From Arthrobacter woluwensis (GTDB lineage Bacteria > Actinomycetota > Actinomycetes > Actinomycetales > Micrococcaceae), in NCBI RefSeq assembly GCF_900105345.1, contig NZ_FNSN01000003.1, positions 992,001-1,056,000 on the forward strand: DNA of 64,000 nt, read 5' to 3'. Both the position numbers and the translations under genes were made by a program. Of the stretch, positions 9,501 to 17,377 are shown piece after piece. Each line of letters begins with the position of its first letter. Position 1 is the stretch's first letter. The notes beneath the pieces were generated by a model that was not told the DNA's origin, ran no database searches, and saw only the letters and a program-made list of their open reading frames with translations.

Positions 9501-10462
9501 GCGTCGCCGTATTCGAGGGCGTAGACCGGTGGCATCATCGGTCGGCCGGTCAGCTGCGTGTAGCCGTCCAGCGCCGACTTGTAGTCGCCCACGAAGTAAT
9601 AGGCGTCGAAGCGCTTCTCCTCGTGCGTGGTGCTCGGCGACGCGCCGAAGTCGTAGCTGCCGCGGGCGAAGGTGTCCCGGAGGACGCCATAGCCCTTGCT
9701 GGACATGTAGTACGGGACGGCGTTGGGGTAGCCGTCGTCGGTCCAGTTGAAGTTCTTGGCGATGTTGATGACCGCGCCGGTGTGGATCGCTCGGCCGTTC
9801 TGCATGCCGCCGCCGATGAACTGCTCACCGGCCTGAGGTGTCAGGTGTTCGGTGGTGCTCTTGGCGCCGAAGCTCAGGGGCGCGGACTCCTCGAAAACCG
9901 TGCTGCCGTCCGGGCGGGTGACCTTGATGCGGCCGGTGGACTTCTCCACGGCGACGCGGACGGCGTCGGTGGAGGCGGTGATCCAGTCACCCTCGCTGAG
10001 CGTGAGCCCGGTGCCGGGGAAGCTCTTGGCGCCGACGACGATGTCGGCACTCTGAGCCGGGTCCCCCTGGTCCGTGTTCGCGGGATCGGTGAAGGCCCCG
10101 CCGGGGGCCGCCTCGATGCGGAAGGTCTTGGAGTCGAGGAAGGTGATCCGGAAAGCGCCCTTCTCGGCGGTCAGGTTCACGGTGCCGCCGTCGCGTGCGA
10201 CGCCGGTGACGGCGCCGAGGGTGCTGCCGCTCTGGTCGACCGGGACCTCGGGGGTCACGGGCTTGACCTTGACGGGGGTGCCGGCATCGGACGCAGTGGT
10301 GGAGGGAGTGGTGGTGGTGGGTTCGGGTGCGGCGACGGCCGCGGACAACGGGGAGAGCGGTGCACAGCTGAGCGTGACGGCGGCGGCCAGGGCCAGGAGG
10401 TTCCTGGTGTGGCGGCGTCGTTGCCGTGTGTGCACCCCGGAACGGGCGGGGTGCGGTCTCAT
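6599..10462 (-). CDS. Secreted multidomain glycoside hydrolase family 31 enzyme
   Basis: This 1287-residue protein starts with an Arg-rich signal peptide (residues 1-46). A GH31 beta-sandwich and (beta/alpha)8 catalytic domain follow. The likely nucleophile is Asp420 in KLDVAWVG and the likely acid/base is Asp471 in WTGDHSG. A NEW3-type beta-sandwich lies at about 830-925 and an NPCBM sugar-binding domain at about 1144-1287. GH31 includes alpha-glucosidases, xylosidases, transferases and, in one subfamily, alpha-N-acetylgalactosaminidases. The LDVAWVG...GDHSG spacing reminds me of the last group, but that is a weak inference. The start at 10462 is set by AGAAAGG placed 6 nt upstream; upstream in-frame starts at 10483 and 10546 lack one. 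It is divergent from a GH29 fucosidase. Confidence 0.85.
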   Translation of the reverse strand: MRPHPARSGVHTRQRRRHTRNLLALAAAVTLSCAPLSPLSAAVAAPEPTTTTPSTTASDAGTPVKVKPVTPEVPVDQSGSTLGAVTGVARDGGTVNLTAEKGAFRITFLDSKTFRIEAAPGGAFTDPANTDQGDPAQSADIVVGAKSFPGTGLTLSEGDWITASTDAVRVAVEKSTGRIKVTRPDGSTVFEESAPLSFGAKSTTEHLTPQAGEQFIGGGMQNGRAIHTGAVINIAKNFNWTDDGYPNAVPYYMSSKGYGVLRDTFARGSYDFGASPSTTHEEKRFDAYYFVGDYKSALDGYTQLTGRPMMPPVYALEYGDADCYNRSNPGYSSSGYGDPDGAKQRTPDAIKTARQFVAHDMPAGWMLVNDGYGCEYQQLPETVKSIQDETQLKVGLWTQRSLTNQAYEVGQAGVRLRKLDVAWVGSGYRQALTGCESAHQGIEDNSSARGTALMVEGWAGSQRCGMQWTGDHSGNLDAIRWQVPALTGAGNSGLAFTTGDVDGIFGGSKESYVRDLQWKAFAPALYSMSGWAPTDKRPWLYGDDATAINRKYLQLRQQLMPFLYTLAQDSHSTGVPMMRSMALEFPDQAASYSAEANQQFMLGSDFLVAPVYTQSTVRNGIQLPAGQQWADYWTGKVYDGGQILNGYDAPLDRLPLFVRVGAVIPQGKVARNASLVPEDSAVTVEAFAKGKSSFTLYEDDKVTRDYKNGKSARQTFTVDAPDFGTGTVNVTVGARQGSYTGMAAARPYLINAHVGTAPQQVKTGSTVLPRVSGQAALDAAAQGWFYDAATSVVRVKTAPLASSASATVQLKNAGPMAGKTQEAQAAELRVGVEKEVFQGKQTTFTAQFVNTGTWSKTGVKIAPALPAGWTLVSSSGATASEVKAGQSVTASFTVSPGPSAAAGSQQLAATASYTARDGSAQTVRGGNSIYVAYGSLQAAFNNVAVTTVANKSAGNFDGGGASFSAEQLAQATVPAGGVKPGGKVPVYAGTPREVDFTWPSVGPDVPNATALDGQTIAVSGEGTHLAVLGSAAVGGGTTPVLTLRYTDGSTEQQGIFFPNWLQPKELGGGVVAVSEQGRNNANGASPEYTQYKYQAFANMVRLNPAKELAAVVLPTDTRVKFFDWQVTTQPLPAVPHGTVYASDVEWVQAVNGYGVIGKDVANKDTATSPDLPLALNYTDPATGTSPSYTKGLGVHAESRITYYLGGKCTRFTSQVGLEKGFAGNIIFSVNADGATAYTSRTYVPGFAPESVDVDLRGVNYLDLVVKPSGSINGAHGVWGDAKFQCAP

Positions 10463-10500
10463 GGGCAGCCTTTCTTCATGCATTGAGGTGATGAAAAAAT

Positions 10501-10546
10501 CGGTTAACCGTGCACTAATAATCAGTTGCCGGGACGGGGGAGTCAA
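10501..10546 (-). promoter_or_regulatory. Predicted promoter and operator of the GH31 gene
   Basis: On the reverse strand, TTGACT (10541-10546), a 17-bp spacer and GATTAT (10518-10523) form a plausible promoter. Just downstream lies the perfect 10-bp palindrome CGGTTAACCG (10501-10510), placed where a repressor, perhaps of the LacI family, would block transcription. No LacI gene is in the window. Confidence 0.5.
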
Positions 10547-10673
10547 TGGTTGGTGTGAAACGATTCACAGATTGCGCCGGCGCGGGGTGCCGGCCGGTGC
10601 GCCGGGCGGGGCGTGCTGCGCGGGTGTGTTCGGGTGCTTCCGGGGTGTCGGGGTCGGTTTCTAGGCTGGACGC

Positions 10674-11936
10674 ATGACTTCGGCACCCTTGCGCCCCACG
10701 CCCGGGCAACTGGCCTGGCAGCACGACCGGATGGGCGTGTTCTTCCACTTCGGCGTCAACACCTTCCACGGCAAGGAATGGAGTGACGGGACGCTGCCGG
10801 CGTCGAGTTTCGACCCCGCCGAGCTGGACGCGGGGCAGTGGATCCGTGCGGCACGGCTCGCCGGGGCGAAGTACGTGGTCCTGACCGCGAAGCATCACGA
10901 CGGCTTCTGCCTCTGGCCCACGGCGACGACCGCGTATTCGGTGGCCTCCTCGCCGTGGAGGGGCGGCGCGGGGGACGTGGTCGCGGAAGTAGCGCAGGCG
11001 TGTCAGGAAGCGGGGCTGAAGTTCGGACTGTACCTTTCGCCGTGGGACCGGAACGCCCCCTGCTACGAGGATCCGGAGGCGTACGACGAGTTCTACCTGG
11101 CCCAGCTGCGGGAGCTGTGCACGCGGTACGGGCCGCTGCACGAGTTGTGGTTCGACGGCGCCGGATCGGAAGGCCGGGTCTACGACTGGGAGCGGATCGG
11201 CGCCGTCATCGCCGAGCACCAACCCGGCGCGATGGTGTTCAACATGGGCCCCGCCACGATCCGCTGGGTGGGCAACGAGGACGGGCTCGCCGAGGATCCG
11301 GTGGAGTACGTCGTCTCCTCCACGGCCGTCTCGAACTATGTGAGTGACTCCGCCGCGCTGGGCCAGGAGGCGTATCTGCCTCCCGAGTGCGACGTCTCGC
11401 TCCGGCCGGGCTGGTTCTGGCAGCCGGCCGAGGAGCCGAAGTCCGTGGACCATCTCCTGGCCATCCACTACCGGTCGATCGGCATGGGGGCGAATCTCCT
11501 GCTCAACCTTCCGCCGGATCGCCGCGGCCTGATCCCTGAGGGAGACGTCCAGCGACTGGTGGAGTTCCGGGCTGAGCTGGACCGGCGCTTCGGCAGGCCG
11601 GTCGAGGCGGAGGTGAGCCGGAGCGGACCGGGGGAGTGGGTGCTGGATTTCGGCCGGGACGTCCCCCTGGACCACGTGGAGCTCGGGGAGGATCTGTCGG
11701 AGGGCCAGCGGGTGGTGCGGCATCGGCTCCTGACCGACGACGGCGACGTCCTCGCCTCCGGTCTGACGATCGGCGCCCAGCGCCTGCACGCCGTCGTGCC
11801 CGTCACCGCGCGGCGGCTGCGGGTGGACGTGGACGGCGACGGCGCGCGGCCGGCGTTCGCGCGGGCCTACGACACCGGGGGCGCACCGGTCCCGGTGATC
11901 GAGTACGCGGCCCCGACGCACCGGCCGGAGGACTGA
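10674..11936 (+). CDS. Alpha-L-fucosidase, glycoside hydrolase family 29
   Basis: This 420-residue protein has no signal peptide and is probably cytoplasmic. The N-terminal barrel carries the family marks FFHFGVNTF, the AKHHDGFCLW block near residue 70 and the nucleophile Asp161 in LWFDGA. A smaller C-terminal beta domain begins near residue 320. It should release fucose from imported oligosaccharides. It is transcribed away from the secreted GH31 enzyme, which suggests joint use of one host or plant glycan. TAGGCT (10662-10667) ends 6 nt before the ATG and no ribosome site is seen, so the mRNA is likely leaderless. GH29 membership is clear; the linkage cleaved cannot be read from sequence. 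Confidence 0.85.
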   Translation: MTSAPLRPTPGQLAWQHDRMGVFFHFGVNTFHGKEWSDGTLPASSFDPAELDAGQWIRAARLAGAKYVVLTAKHHDGFCLWPTATTAYSVASSPWRGGAGDVVAEVAQACQEAGLKFGLYLSPWDRNAPCYEDPEAYDEFYLAQLRELCTRYGPLHELWFDGAGSEGRVYDWERIGAVIAEHQPGAMVFNMGPATIRWVGNEDGLAEDPVEYVVSSTAVSNYVSDSAALGQEAYLPPECDVSLRPGWFWQPAEEPKSVDHLLAIHYRSIGMGANLLLNLPPDRRGLIPEGDVQRLVEFRAELDRRFGRPVEAEVSRSGPGEWVLDFGRDVPLDHVELGEDLSEGQRVVRHRLLTDDGDVLASGLTIGAQRLHAVVPVTARRLRVDVDGDGARPAFARAYDTGGAPVPVIEYAAPTHRPED

Positions 11937-11950
11937 CGCTGCCCGTCCCT

Positions 11951-12015
11951 GCGTTGTGTGCTCAGTTGTTGCGGGTTTTTCCGCTCAACACCCGCAACAA
12001 CTGAGCACACAATGC
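11951..12015. repeat. Long palindrome, copy 1 of a two-copy family (convergent gene end)
   Basis: Arms 11951-11976 and 11990-12015 (26 nt) pair with one mismatch around a 13-nt loop. The core GCTCAGTTGTTGCGGGT and its inverse recur at 22190-22248. It lies between the ends of the converging GH29 and Ig-like genes and could end transcription in both directions. Confidence 0.75.
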
Positions 12016-12041
12016 CTGAGGAGGAGAGGGCCCGGGAACGC

Positions 12042-12075
12042 GAAGGCCCGGCGGCACGAGTGCCACCGGGCCTTC
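12042..12075. terminator. Hairpin terminator for the Ig-like repeat gene
   Basis: Arms 12042-12056 and 12061-12075 pair with one mismatch around a 4-nt loop. The hairpin ends 9 bp past the reverse-strand stop codon, so it most likely serves that gene. It is distinct from the neighbouring long palindrome. Confidence 0.7.
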
Positions 12076-12084
12076 AGAGGTTTG

Positions 12085-14268
12085 TCAATACCGCGTCAGC
12101 GTGCCGCATCCATGGACTTCGAAGCCCCGCGCATTGGAGGGGATGGTCACGATCATCGGACCTTCTGGAAGGTCGATGTCCATGATCTCCTCGAACGTAC
12201 CGCCAAACCCGCTCAGTGTCCGCCAGCCGCAGTATTGCCCGGCGTAGCCGTAGTACGTTCCAGGCAAGATGTCGATTCCCACGCGGTAGGTCCCATCTGC
12301 TGTAATCCGCGTGGCGCGGGGGCCGCTGGGGCTCACGGTCGTCCAGGAACCGCAGCGTCGTGATGTGAATCCTACGTCGCCTGCGTTGATCTGGACGTAG
12401 GTCCGGGCGGAGCCGAAGTAGTTTGCGTTGATGTCGTCCAAACGACCTCCGAAGCCACTGAGACGTTCCCAGTAGCAATCCGGACCCCCGCCTGTCGCTC
12501 GGTAAAGGCCCGGTTTGATCTGGGCTCCGACACGGTACGTTCCGTCACCACGGAGCACGGTCACGGGCCAGAGTGGGAGCTTCACGGCGGCGCTCGTGGT
12601 GGCCTTGGCGTCGTAGTACGCGCGGCTCGCCATCACGCGGACGGACAGGGACCGGCCGTTGTCGGCCGCTCCGACCTTGTACGTCCGGCCCCGGGCTCCG
12701 GCGATCGCCGAGCCGTTCCGGTACCACTGGTAGGAGAGGCTGCTCGGCGCCGGGTTGTAGCTTCCGGCATTGGCCGTGAGGACGGAACCCAGGGCGAGGC
12801 GTCCCGTCACCGTGGGCGCGGCTTTCAGGGCGAACAGCGCTTTGCCCACCCCGGTCGCTGACGTGGTCACTGAGCGCGTGACATAGCCCGGTTTGGAAGC
12901 CGTGACCTTCACATTCACGCGGGTGCCGATGTATCCCGTGTTCAGGTAGAGCGCGTATCCCGTGGCTCCCCGGATGGCGGCGCCGTTCCGGTACCACTGA
13001 TACCGGAGAGTGGTGCCGGCGGGCCACGACTGGGTCACCTTGACGGTGTTGCCGTAACGATGTGTCCCGGTCACCACCGGTGACTTCGTGGCCACGAGGA
13101 GCCCGACGGCGATGGGCCGCGCGGCGGAGAAGCGGTCCACCGAGGTGTAGCCGGGCTTGGCCGCGCGCACACGGACCTTCAGTGCCTTCCCGTTGTCCGC
13201 CGCGGTGGTGGTGTACGTGCGGGCGACCGCCCCGGCAATCGCCGTCGTCCCGCGGTACCACTGGTACGTGACGGTGGCCGCGGCCGGTGCGGACACGCCG
13301 GGGTTCGCTGTCTGAACCTGGCCGACCCGAGCCGTTCCGCTGATGGTCGGCACGGCGACCGAGGTGAAAGCGGCACTGGTGGCGGTGACCTGTGCCGACT
13401 GGAACTCGTGGTCCGTGAACCCCTCCGCCGAGAGGGTGATGATCGCTTGGAGAGGCCTGCCGACATCCGCCGGACCGACCACATACCGCTCCGCCGTGGC
13501 GCCGGTGATCGGAGCGCCGCCCCGGTACCACTGGTAGCGGAGGGCGCCGCGGAAGGCGGAGTCATCCCAGGCCGGCGTGGCGAGCGTCAGGGTTTCGCCG
13601 ACGACGGCTCGTCCGGCGACGGCGTTGCTCCAGGTGAGGCCCGTGAACTCGGCGTTCCGCACGACGAGGGGCGTTGACGCGGCATCGGTCCCGGACGGCT
13701 GATCCTCCCGGGACGCCGTCACCGTGAGCTGGACGGTCTTCCCGGCCATGGAGGGCAGCAGCACCAAGGAGTCGATCTCTCCGGCGGAGTGGTCGGTCGT
13801 CTGAACCGCCATGCCGTCGAGGGTCCAGACGAAGCGGAACTTCGTCGCGCCCTCCCACAGTCCTCCCTTGGAGGTGAGGGTCTGGCCGACCACCGGTTCG
13901 CCGTGGACGACCGGAACCGCGGTGTTGCTCGGCGCTGGAACCTCGGTGGGTTCAGTGGTCGCGGTCGGGTCCGGAGTCGGCGCCGTCGTTTCCGTGGGCT
14001 CCTGGGTGGGTGTGGTGGTTTCGGTCGGTTCCGGTGACGGGGTGTCCGTCGGCGCCGGGGTCTCCGTGGGGCCGACGGTCGGCTCCCCGGTGGGTCCGTC
14101 CGACGGCGTTTCCGCGATGACCGACGGCGCGGTGACGGTGGCGGGAACGGCTTGTGCCGCCGGCGCCATCAGAAGTCCTGCGAACAAGGTGATGGCGCCT
14201 GTGGCCGCCACGAATCCGGCGGCGCGGCCGGAACGCGGCCGGGCATGGGTGTTCCTGAAGAATGACAA
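12085..14268 (-). CDS. Secreted Ig-like repeat protein with tandem C-terminal cysteine modules
   Basis: This 727-residue protein begins with a signal peptide (residues 1-40, cut after AAQA), then a Pro/Thr/Glu-rich linker (about 55-120). A first beta domain follows, then four repeats spaced about 88 residues, each marked by YQWYR (near 244, 333, 421 and 511). The C-terminus has two tandem modules (about 575-650 and 655-727), each opening with GTYRVG and holding paired cysteines and a LSGFGG turn. No LPXTG motif or late membrane helix is present, so it is probably secreted. The start is the TTG at 14268, preceded by GGGGGAG 6 nt upstream. The frame is open from 14343, but that part lacks a ribosome site. 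The role is unknown; adhesion or cell-wall binding is a guess. Confidence 0.75.
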   Translation of the reverse strand: MSFFRNTHARPRSGRAAGFVAATGAITLFAGLLMAPAAQAVPATVTAPSVIAETPSDGPTGEPTVGPTETPAPTDTPSPEPTETTTPTQEPTETTAPTPDPTATTEPTEVPAPSNTAVPVVHGEPVVGQTLTSKGGLWEGATKFRFVWTLDGMAVQTTDHSAGEIDSLVLLPSMAGKTVQLTVTASREDQPSGTDAASTPLVVRNAEFTGLTWSNAVAGRAVVGETLTLATPAWDDSAFRGALRYQWYRGGAPITGATAERYVVGPADVGRPLQAIITLSAEGFTDHEFQSAQVTATSAAFTSVAVPTISGTARVGQVQTANPGVSAPAAATVTYQWYRGTTAIAGAVARTYTTTAADNGKALKVRVRAAKPGYTSVDRFSAARPIAVGLLVATKSPVVTGTHRYGNTVKVTQSWPAGTTLRYQWYRNGAAIRGATGYALYLNTGYIGTRVNVKVTASKPGYVTRSVTTSATGVGKALFALKAAPTVTGRLALGSVLTANAGSYNPAPSSLSYQWYRNGSAIAGARGRTYKVGAADNGRSLSVRVMASRAYYDAKATTSAAVKLPLWPVTVLRGDGTYRVGAQIKPGLYRATGGGPDCYWERLSGFGGRLDDINANYFGSARTYVQINAGDVGFTSRRCGSWTTVSPSGPRATRITADGTYRVGIDILPGTYYGYAGQYCGWRTLSGFGGTFEEIMDIDLPEGPMIVTIPSNARGFEVHGCGTLTRY

Positions 14269-14462
14269 AGAGATGCTCCCCCGAGTGATGTGATCAGTGA
14301 TCTGATCAGCACGATCGTAGGGACATCCGTCACGATCCCACAATGGTTTCCCGGATTTATGGGGATAAGACGGGCCGGGCGGAATGTGGAAGTGGCGCGC
14401 CGCCGTCGTCGTCCGTCAGTGGGAAAGACGCCCGGCCGCCCGGGAATTTTCCATGCAAACGC

Positions 14463-15494
14463 ATGGTTTTCGTGGTCGTGAACAGCAAAAAAATCGGATT
14501 CCTGTCCTTCGGCCACTACGGTCGATCCGCAGGATCGCACACCCAGGACGCCGGTGAGTCGCTGCGGCAGGCCATCGAGCTCTCCGTCGCCGCAGAGGAG
14601 CAGGGCGTGGCCGGGGCCTTCTTCCGGGTCCATCACTTCGCCCGCCAGGGCGCGGCTCCCTTCCCCCTGCTCTCCGCCATCGCGGCCCGCACCACGACCC
14701 TCGAAATGGGCACGGGTGTCATCGACATGCGGTACGAGAATCCCCTCTACATGGCTGAGGAGGCCGCCGCGACGGACCTCATCAGCCAGGGCAGGCTCCA
14801 GCTCGGCGTGAGCCGTGGTTCACCCGAACCGGCGCTCAACGGGGCCGAGAACTTCGGCTACATCCCGCGCGACGGCGAGACCCCCGCCGACATGGCCCGT
14901 CGCCACACGGATCTGTTCCGCCGCGCGATCACAGGCACCGGGATCGCTCCGGCGGACGCCGGCAACGGCCGTCCGGGTCTGCTGCTGCCGGTCGAACCGC
15001 AGTCGCCGGGCCTCGACCGCCGCATCTGGTGGGGCGCAGGCACCCGCGCGACGGCGGTCTGGGCCGCCGAGCAGGGCATGAACCTCATGAGCTCGACCCT
15101 CCTCACCGAGGACACCGGAGTGCCGTTCGACCAGCTGCAGGCCGAGCAGATCCGGGTGTTCCGTGACGCCTGGAAGGAGGCCGGACACGGCTGGACGCCG
15201 CGCGTCTCGGTGAGCCGCAGCATCATCCCGCTCGTGTCGGAGGAGGATCACCACTACTTCGGTCTGCGCGGTCAGGTCGAAGGCCGTGACCAGGTCGGGT
15301 GGCTGGACGGGGCCGTGTCCCGCTTCGGCCGCTCCTACATCGGGGAGCCCGACCAGCTGGCCGAGGAGCTGGCCCGCGACGAGGCCGTCCAGGAGGCGGA
15401 CACCGTCCTGGTGACCATCCCGAACCAGCTCGGCGTCGACTACAACGCGGCGCTGCTGGGCAACATCGTCAAGCACGTCTTCGGACAGGACTGA
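14463..15494 (+). CDS. Luciferase-like (LLM class) flavin-dependent oxidoreductase
   Basis: This protein of about 343 residues has the TIM-barrel signature of bacterial luciferase-like FMN or F420 enzymes. It shows IGFLSFGHYG at the N-terminus, the LEMGTGVIDMRYENPLYMAEE block and QLGVSRGSPEP near residue 120. The C-terminal region has SFGRSYIG-like phosphate-binding residues. The substrate cannot be told. The start is uncertain: the ATG at 14463 is used, but GTG codons at 14472 and 14478 are equally close to the first conserved residue and no good ribosome site precedes any of them. The gene ends 11 bp before palindromic element A. It appears to be a single-gene unit. Confidence 0.78.
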   Translation: MVFVVVNSKKIGFLSFGHYGRSAGSHTQDAGESLRQAIELSVAAEEQGVAGAFFRVHHFARQGAAPFPLLSAIAARTTTLEMGTGVIDMRYENPLYMAEEAAATDLISQGRLQLGVSRGSPEPALNGAENFGYIPRDGETPADMARRHTDLFRRAITGTGIAPADAGNGRPGLLLPVEPQSPGLDRRIWWGAGTRATAVWAAEQGMNLMSSTLLTEDTGVPFDQLQAEQIRVFRDAWKEAGHGWTPRVSVSRSIIPLVSEEDHHYFGLRGQVEGRDQVGWLDGAVSRFGRSYIGEPDQLAEELARDEAVQEADTVLVTIPNQLGVDYNAALLGNIVKHVFGQD

Positions 15495-15505
15495 TCGATA
15501 TCCCC

Positions 15506-15575
15506 ATCGACTGCTCCACAGGATGTCGTTCTGCGTACTATCAGGCGTGAATCGGCATCCTAGGGAGCAGTCGAT
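15506..15575. repeat. 70-bp palindromic element, copy A
   Basis: The outer arms ATCGACTGCTCC and GGAGCAGTCGAT pair perfectly over 12 bp. After a 2-nt mismatch an AGGATG inner stem follows, and then a variable apex. Two more copies lie at 16303-16372 and 20577-20647 in the same orientation. The right arm of this copy supplies the last codons and the TAG stop of the reverse-strand membrane protein gene. Confidence 0.8.
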
Positions 15576-16132
15576 CCGGGGGAGTGCGGGGAGACCAACG
15601 GGGCCGCCTTCCGTGTCAGCAACGGCACGACGGCGAGCAGGCCGAGCAGGAGCACGACGGCGCCCCACCCAGGGGTGTCCGGGACGTGGTTGCTCGCAGC
15701 TTTCAGGGTGAAACTCAGCAGGACGAACGCTCCGATGATCCCGAGCGCCACCAAGGCCCAGCCGGTTCTCCGGAGCGGGGTGCGGAGAACCCGGAACGCG
15801 GCGAGAGCCACGAGGATGAGCAGCAGCACGACGACCCCGAACAGTCCCGCGAACCCGGTCATGAACAGGGCGGACAGGGTGGCGTCCTCGCCCGAAGCGG
15901 CGGGGGCCATGCCGGGCTTGAACAGGACGACGGCCACCGACACGGGCGTGTCCACGTGGGAGTCGCCCCGGGTATCGCGGCTCGTGAAGAACGGCACGGT
16001 CAGCCCACCGAGGAGCAGCGCTGCGGTGACCAGGGCGTACGCGCCGACCAGGATCCGCTCGAGCCGGACGACGCGCCGGGCGAGGTCAGGGTCCGCCGCG
16101 GCCCGCCGGGTTCCAGGTTCCTGATCGCTCAT
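15560..16132 (-). CDS. Small four-helix membrane protein of unknown function
   Basis: This 190-residue protein is not recognised as a named family. A charged, Arg-rich N-terminus (about 30 residues) leads to four predicted membrane helices near residues 35-55, 90-115, 125-145 and 155-175. An extracytoplasmic loop lies between helices 1 and 2. The start at 16132 is preceded by GAGGAG 6 nt upstream; an in-frame start 18 nt earlier lacks one. The final residues GSTAP and the TAG stop are encoded inside palindromic element A. A second copy of that element (B) lies upstream of the gene, so the gene is bracketed by the repeats. Confidence 0.65.
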   Translation of the reverse strand: MSDQEPGTRRAAADPDLARRVVRLERILVGAYALVTAALLLGGLTVPFFTSRDTRGDSHVDTPVSVAVVLFKPGMAPAASGEDATLSALFMTGFAGLFGVVVLLLILVALAAFRVLRTPLRRTGWALVALGIIGAFVLLSFTLKAASNHVPDTPGWGAVVLLLGLLAVVPLLTRKAAPLVSPHSPGSTAP

Positions 16133-16444
16133 GCTGTTCTCCTCACCCACGCGGATCGAGGGCGCTCACTCGCTCCGTCCACCATGCTGGATCGGGTCAC
16201 GCCCACTCGTTCCAGCTTGCGGCCTCGTCCGGACCAGGGGCAATGGGCAGAGGTCCCCACGGGCGTCGAGCGTTCGGGCCCACCCCTCCTCGATAGACCC
16301 CCATCGACTGCTCCAGAGGATGCCGTTCCGGGCGATTTCTCGGAGAAAACGGCGTCCTACGGAGCAGTCGATCCAGGAGCGGTGCGACGACGGCGCGGGG
16401 CCGCCACCGTCGTCGTCCTCGGTGAGGGTCGTCGCCGTCGCTCG
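16133..16444. other. Gene-free 312-bp interval containing palindromic element B
   Basis: Both flanking genes are on the reverse strand. Apart from element B at 16303-16372 and the ribosome site of the upstream-facing membrane protein gene near 16138-16143, I see no open frame, RNA gene or clear promoter. The interval is as GC-rich as its surroundings. Confidence 0.6.
16303..16372. repeat. 70-bp palindromic element, copy B
   Basis: It has the same length, orientation and outer 12-bp arms as copy A. The inner stem differs in sequence but keeps its pairing: AGGATGCCGTT on the left faces the complement of AGGACGCCGTT on the right. A variable apex lies between. It sits downstream of the LysR gene stop and upstream of the membrane protein start. 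Confidence 0.8.
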
Positions 16445-17308
16445 TCACTCCGCCCGCAGCGCGCTGACCAGAGCCTCGGCGATCGGGCTCCAGGCCCGGG
16501 TGCTGGGGCCCGTCAGGACCAGCCGCCGGCTCACAGTCGGTTCGAGGCGCACCATGCGGAGGGCCGGAGGCAGCAGGCCCTCTCCGAGTCCTGGCATGAT
16601 CGCCACGCCCATTCCCTCGTGGACCATGGTGATGAGGGTGGCGAGCTCCCGCACCTGCTGCCGCGAGGTGAAAGGCACCCCCGCGATCCGGTGGATCCGG
16701 CGCACCTGCGTCTCGCAACCGCCCATGCTGGTGATGAGACCGTCCTCCAGCAGTTCCTCCAGGGGGATGGAGGACTCGTCGGCGTAGGGGTGGTCGCGGC
16801 GCACGATGGCGCGGTACTCGTCCTCACCCACCAGGAGCGACCCCGGAGGGTCGGCCGGCGGGTCCACGAGGATGCCGGCGTCCACGATGCCGGTCTCGAG
16901 CCACTCCGGGATCTCCTCGTCGTCGCCCTCGAACAGGCTGACCTCCACCTTGGGCAGGCGGGCCTGCCAGGCGCTGAGCAGTTCCGGGAGAAGTCCCTGC
17001 ATCACGGTGGGGACGGTGCCGAGGCGGATCCGGCCCACGGGGACGCCGGAACGGGCCCGGACCCGCGCGGACAGCGCGTCCAGAGCGGCGACGGCGGCAC
17101 GGGCGTGGGGGAGCACGTCGGCGGCGAGTGCCGTGGGGGCATTGGCGCGGTCCCGGTCGAGGAGGAGGCCCCCGATGTCGTCTTCGAGGGCACGGAGCGT
17201 CCGCGACACGGCGGACTGGCTGACGCTGAGAGTTTGGGCCGCCGAGGTGAACGATCCCGTGTCCACCACCGCCAGCAGAGTCCGCAATTGGGGAACCGTG
17301 GGTGCCAT
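16445..17308 (-). CDS. LysR family transcriptional regulator
   Basis: This 287-residue protein has an N-terminal winged helix-turn-helix (residues 5-60, with SFTSAAQTLSVSQSAVSRTL typical of LysR) and a C-terminal periplasmic-binding-like effector domain starting near residue 90. It is divergent from an EamA exporter gene, with 69 bp between the starts. In LysR systems the regulator usually controls the divergent neighbour, so control of the exporter is a fair inference. TACCAT on the reverse strand (17315-17320) ends 6 nt before the start codon, suggesting a leaderless mRNA. The effector is unknown. Element B lies just past its stop codon. Confidence 0.87.
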   Translation of the reverse strand: MAPTVPQLRTLLAVVDTGSFTSAAQTLSVSQSAVSRTLRALEDDIGGLLLDRDRANAPTALAADVLPHARAAVAALDALSARVRARSGVPVGRIRLGTVPTVMQGLLPELLSAWQARLPKVEVSLFEGDDEEIPEWLETGIVDAGILVDPPADPPGSLLVGEDEYRAIVRRDHPYADESSIPLEELLEDGLITSMGGCETQVRRIHRIAGVPFTSRQQVRELATLITMVHEGMGVAIMPGLGEGLLPPALRMVRLEPTVSRRLVLTGPSTRAWSPIAEALVSALRAE

Positions 17309-17342
17309 GCATTCATGGTATGCCCAAATGAGTTCGATGTAT

Positions 17343-17371
17343 TTGCTTCATGACCCGTCCGGTTCGATGGT
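17343..17371 (+). promoter_or_regulatory. Predicted leaderless promoter of the EamA transporter gene
   Basis: TTGCTT (17343-17348), a 17-bp spacer and GATGGT (17366-17371) are followed by 6 nt and the ATG at 17378. ATTCAT and AAATGA blocks at about 17311-17330 form an imperfect inverted repeat where the divergent LysR protein could bind. Confidence 0.45.
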
Positions 17372-17377
17372 GGAGTC

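Noticed and set aside
12085-14343. Longer Ig-like protein starting at 14343
   Set aside because: The 25 added residues are polar, precede the signal peptide and lack a ribosome site. The TTG at 14268 has a strong one and gives a normal signal peptide.
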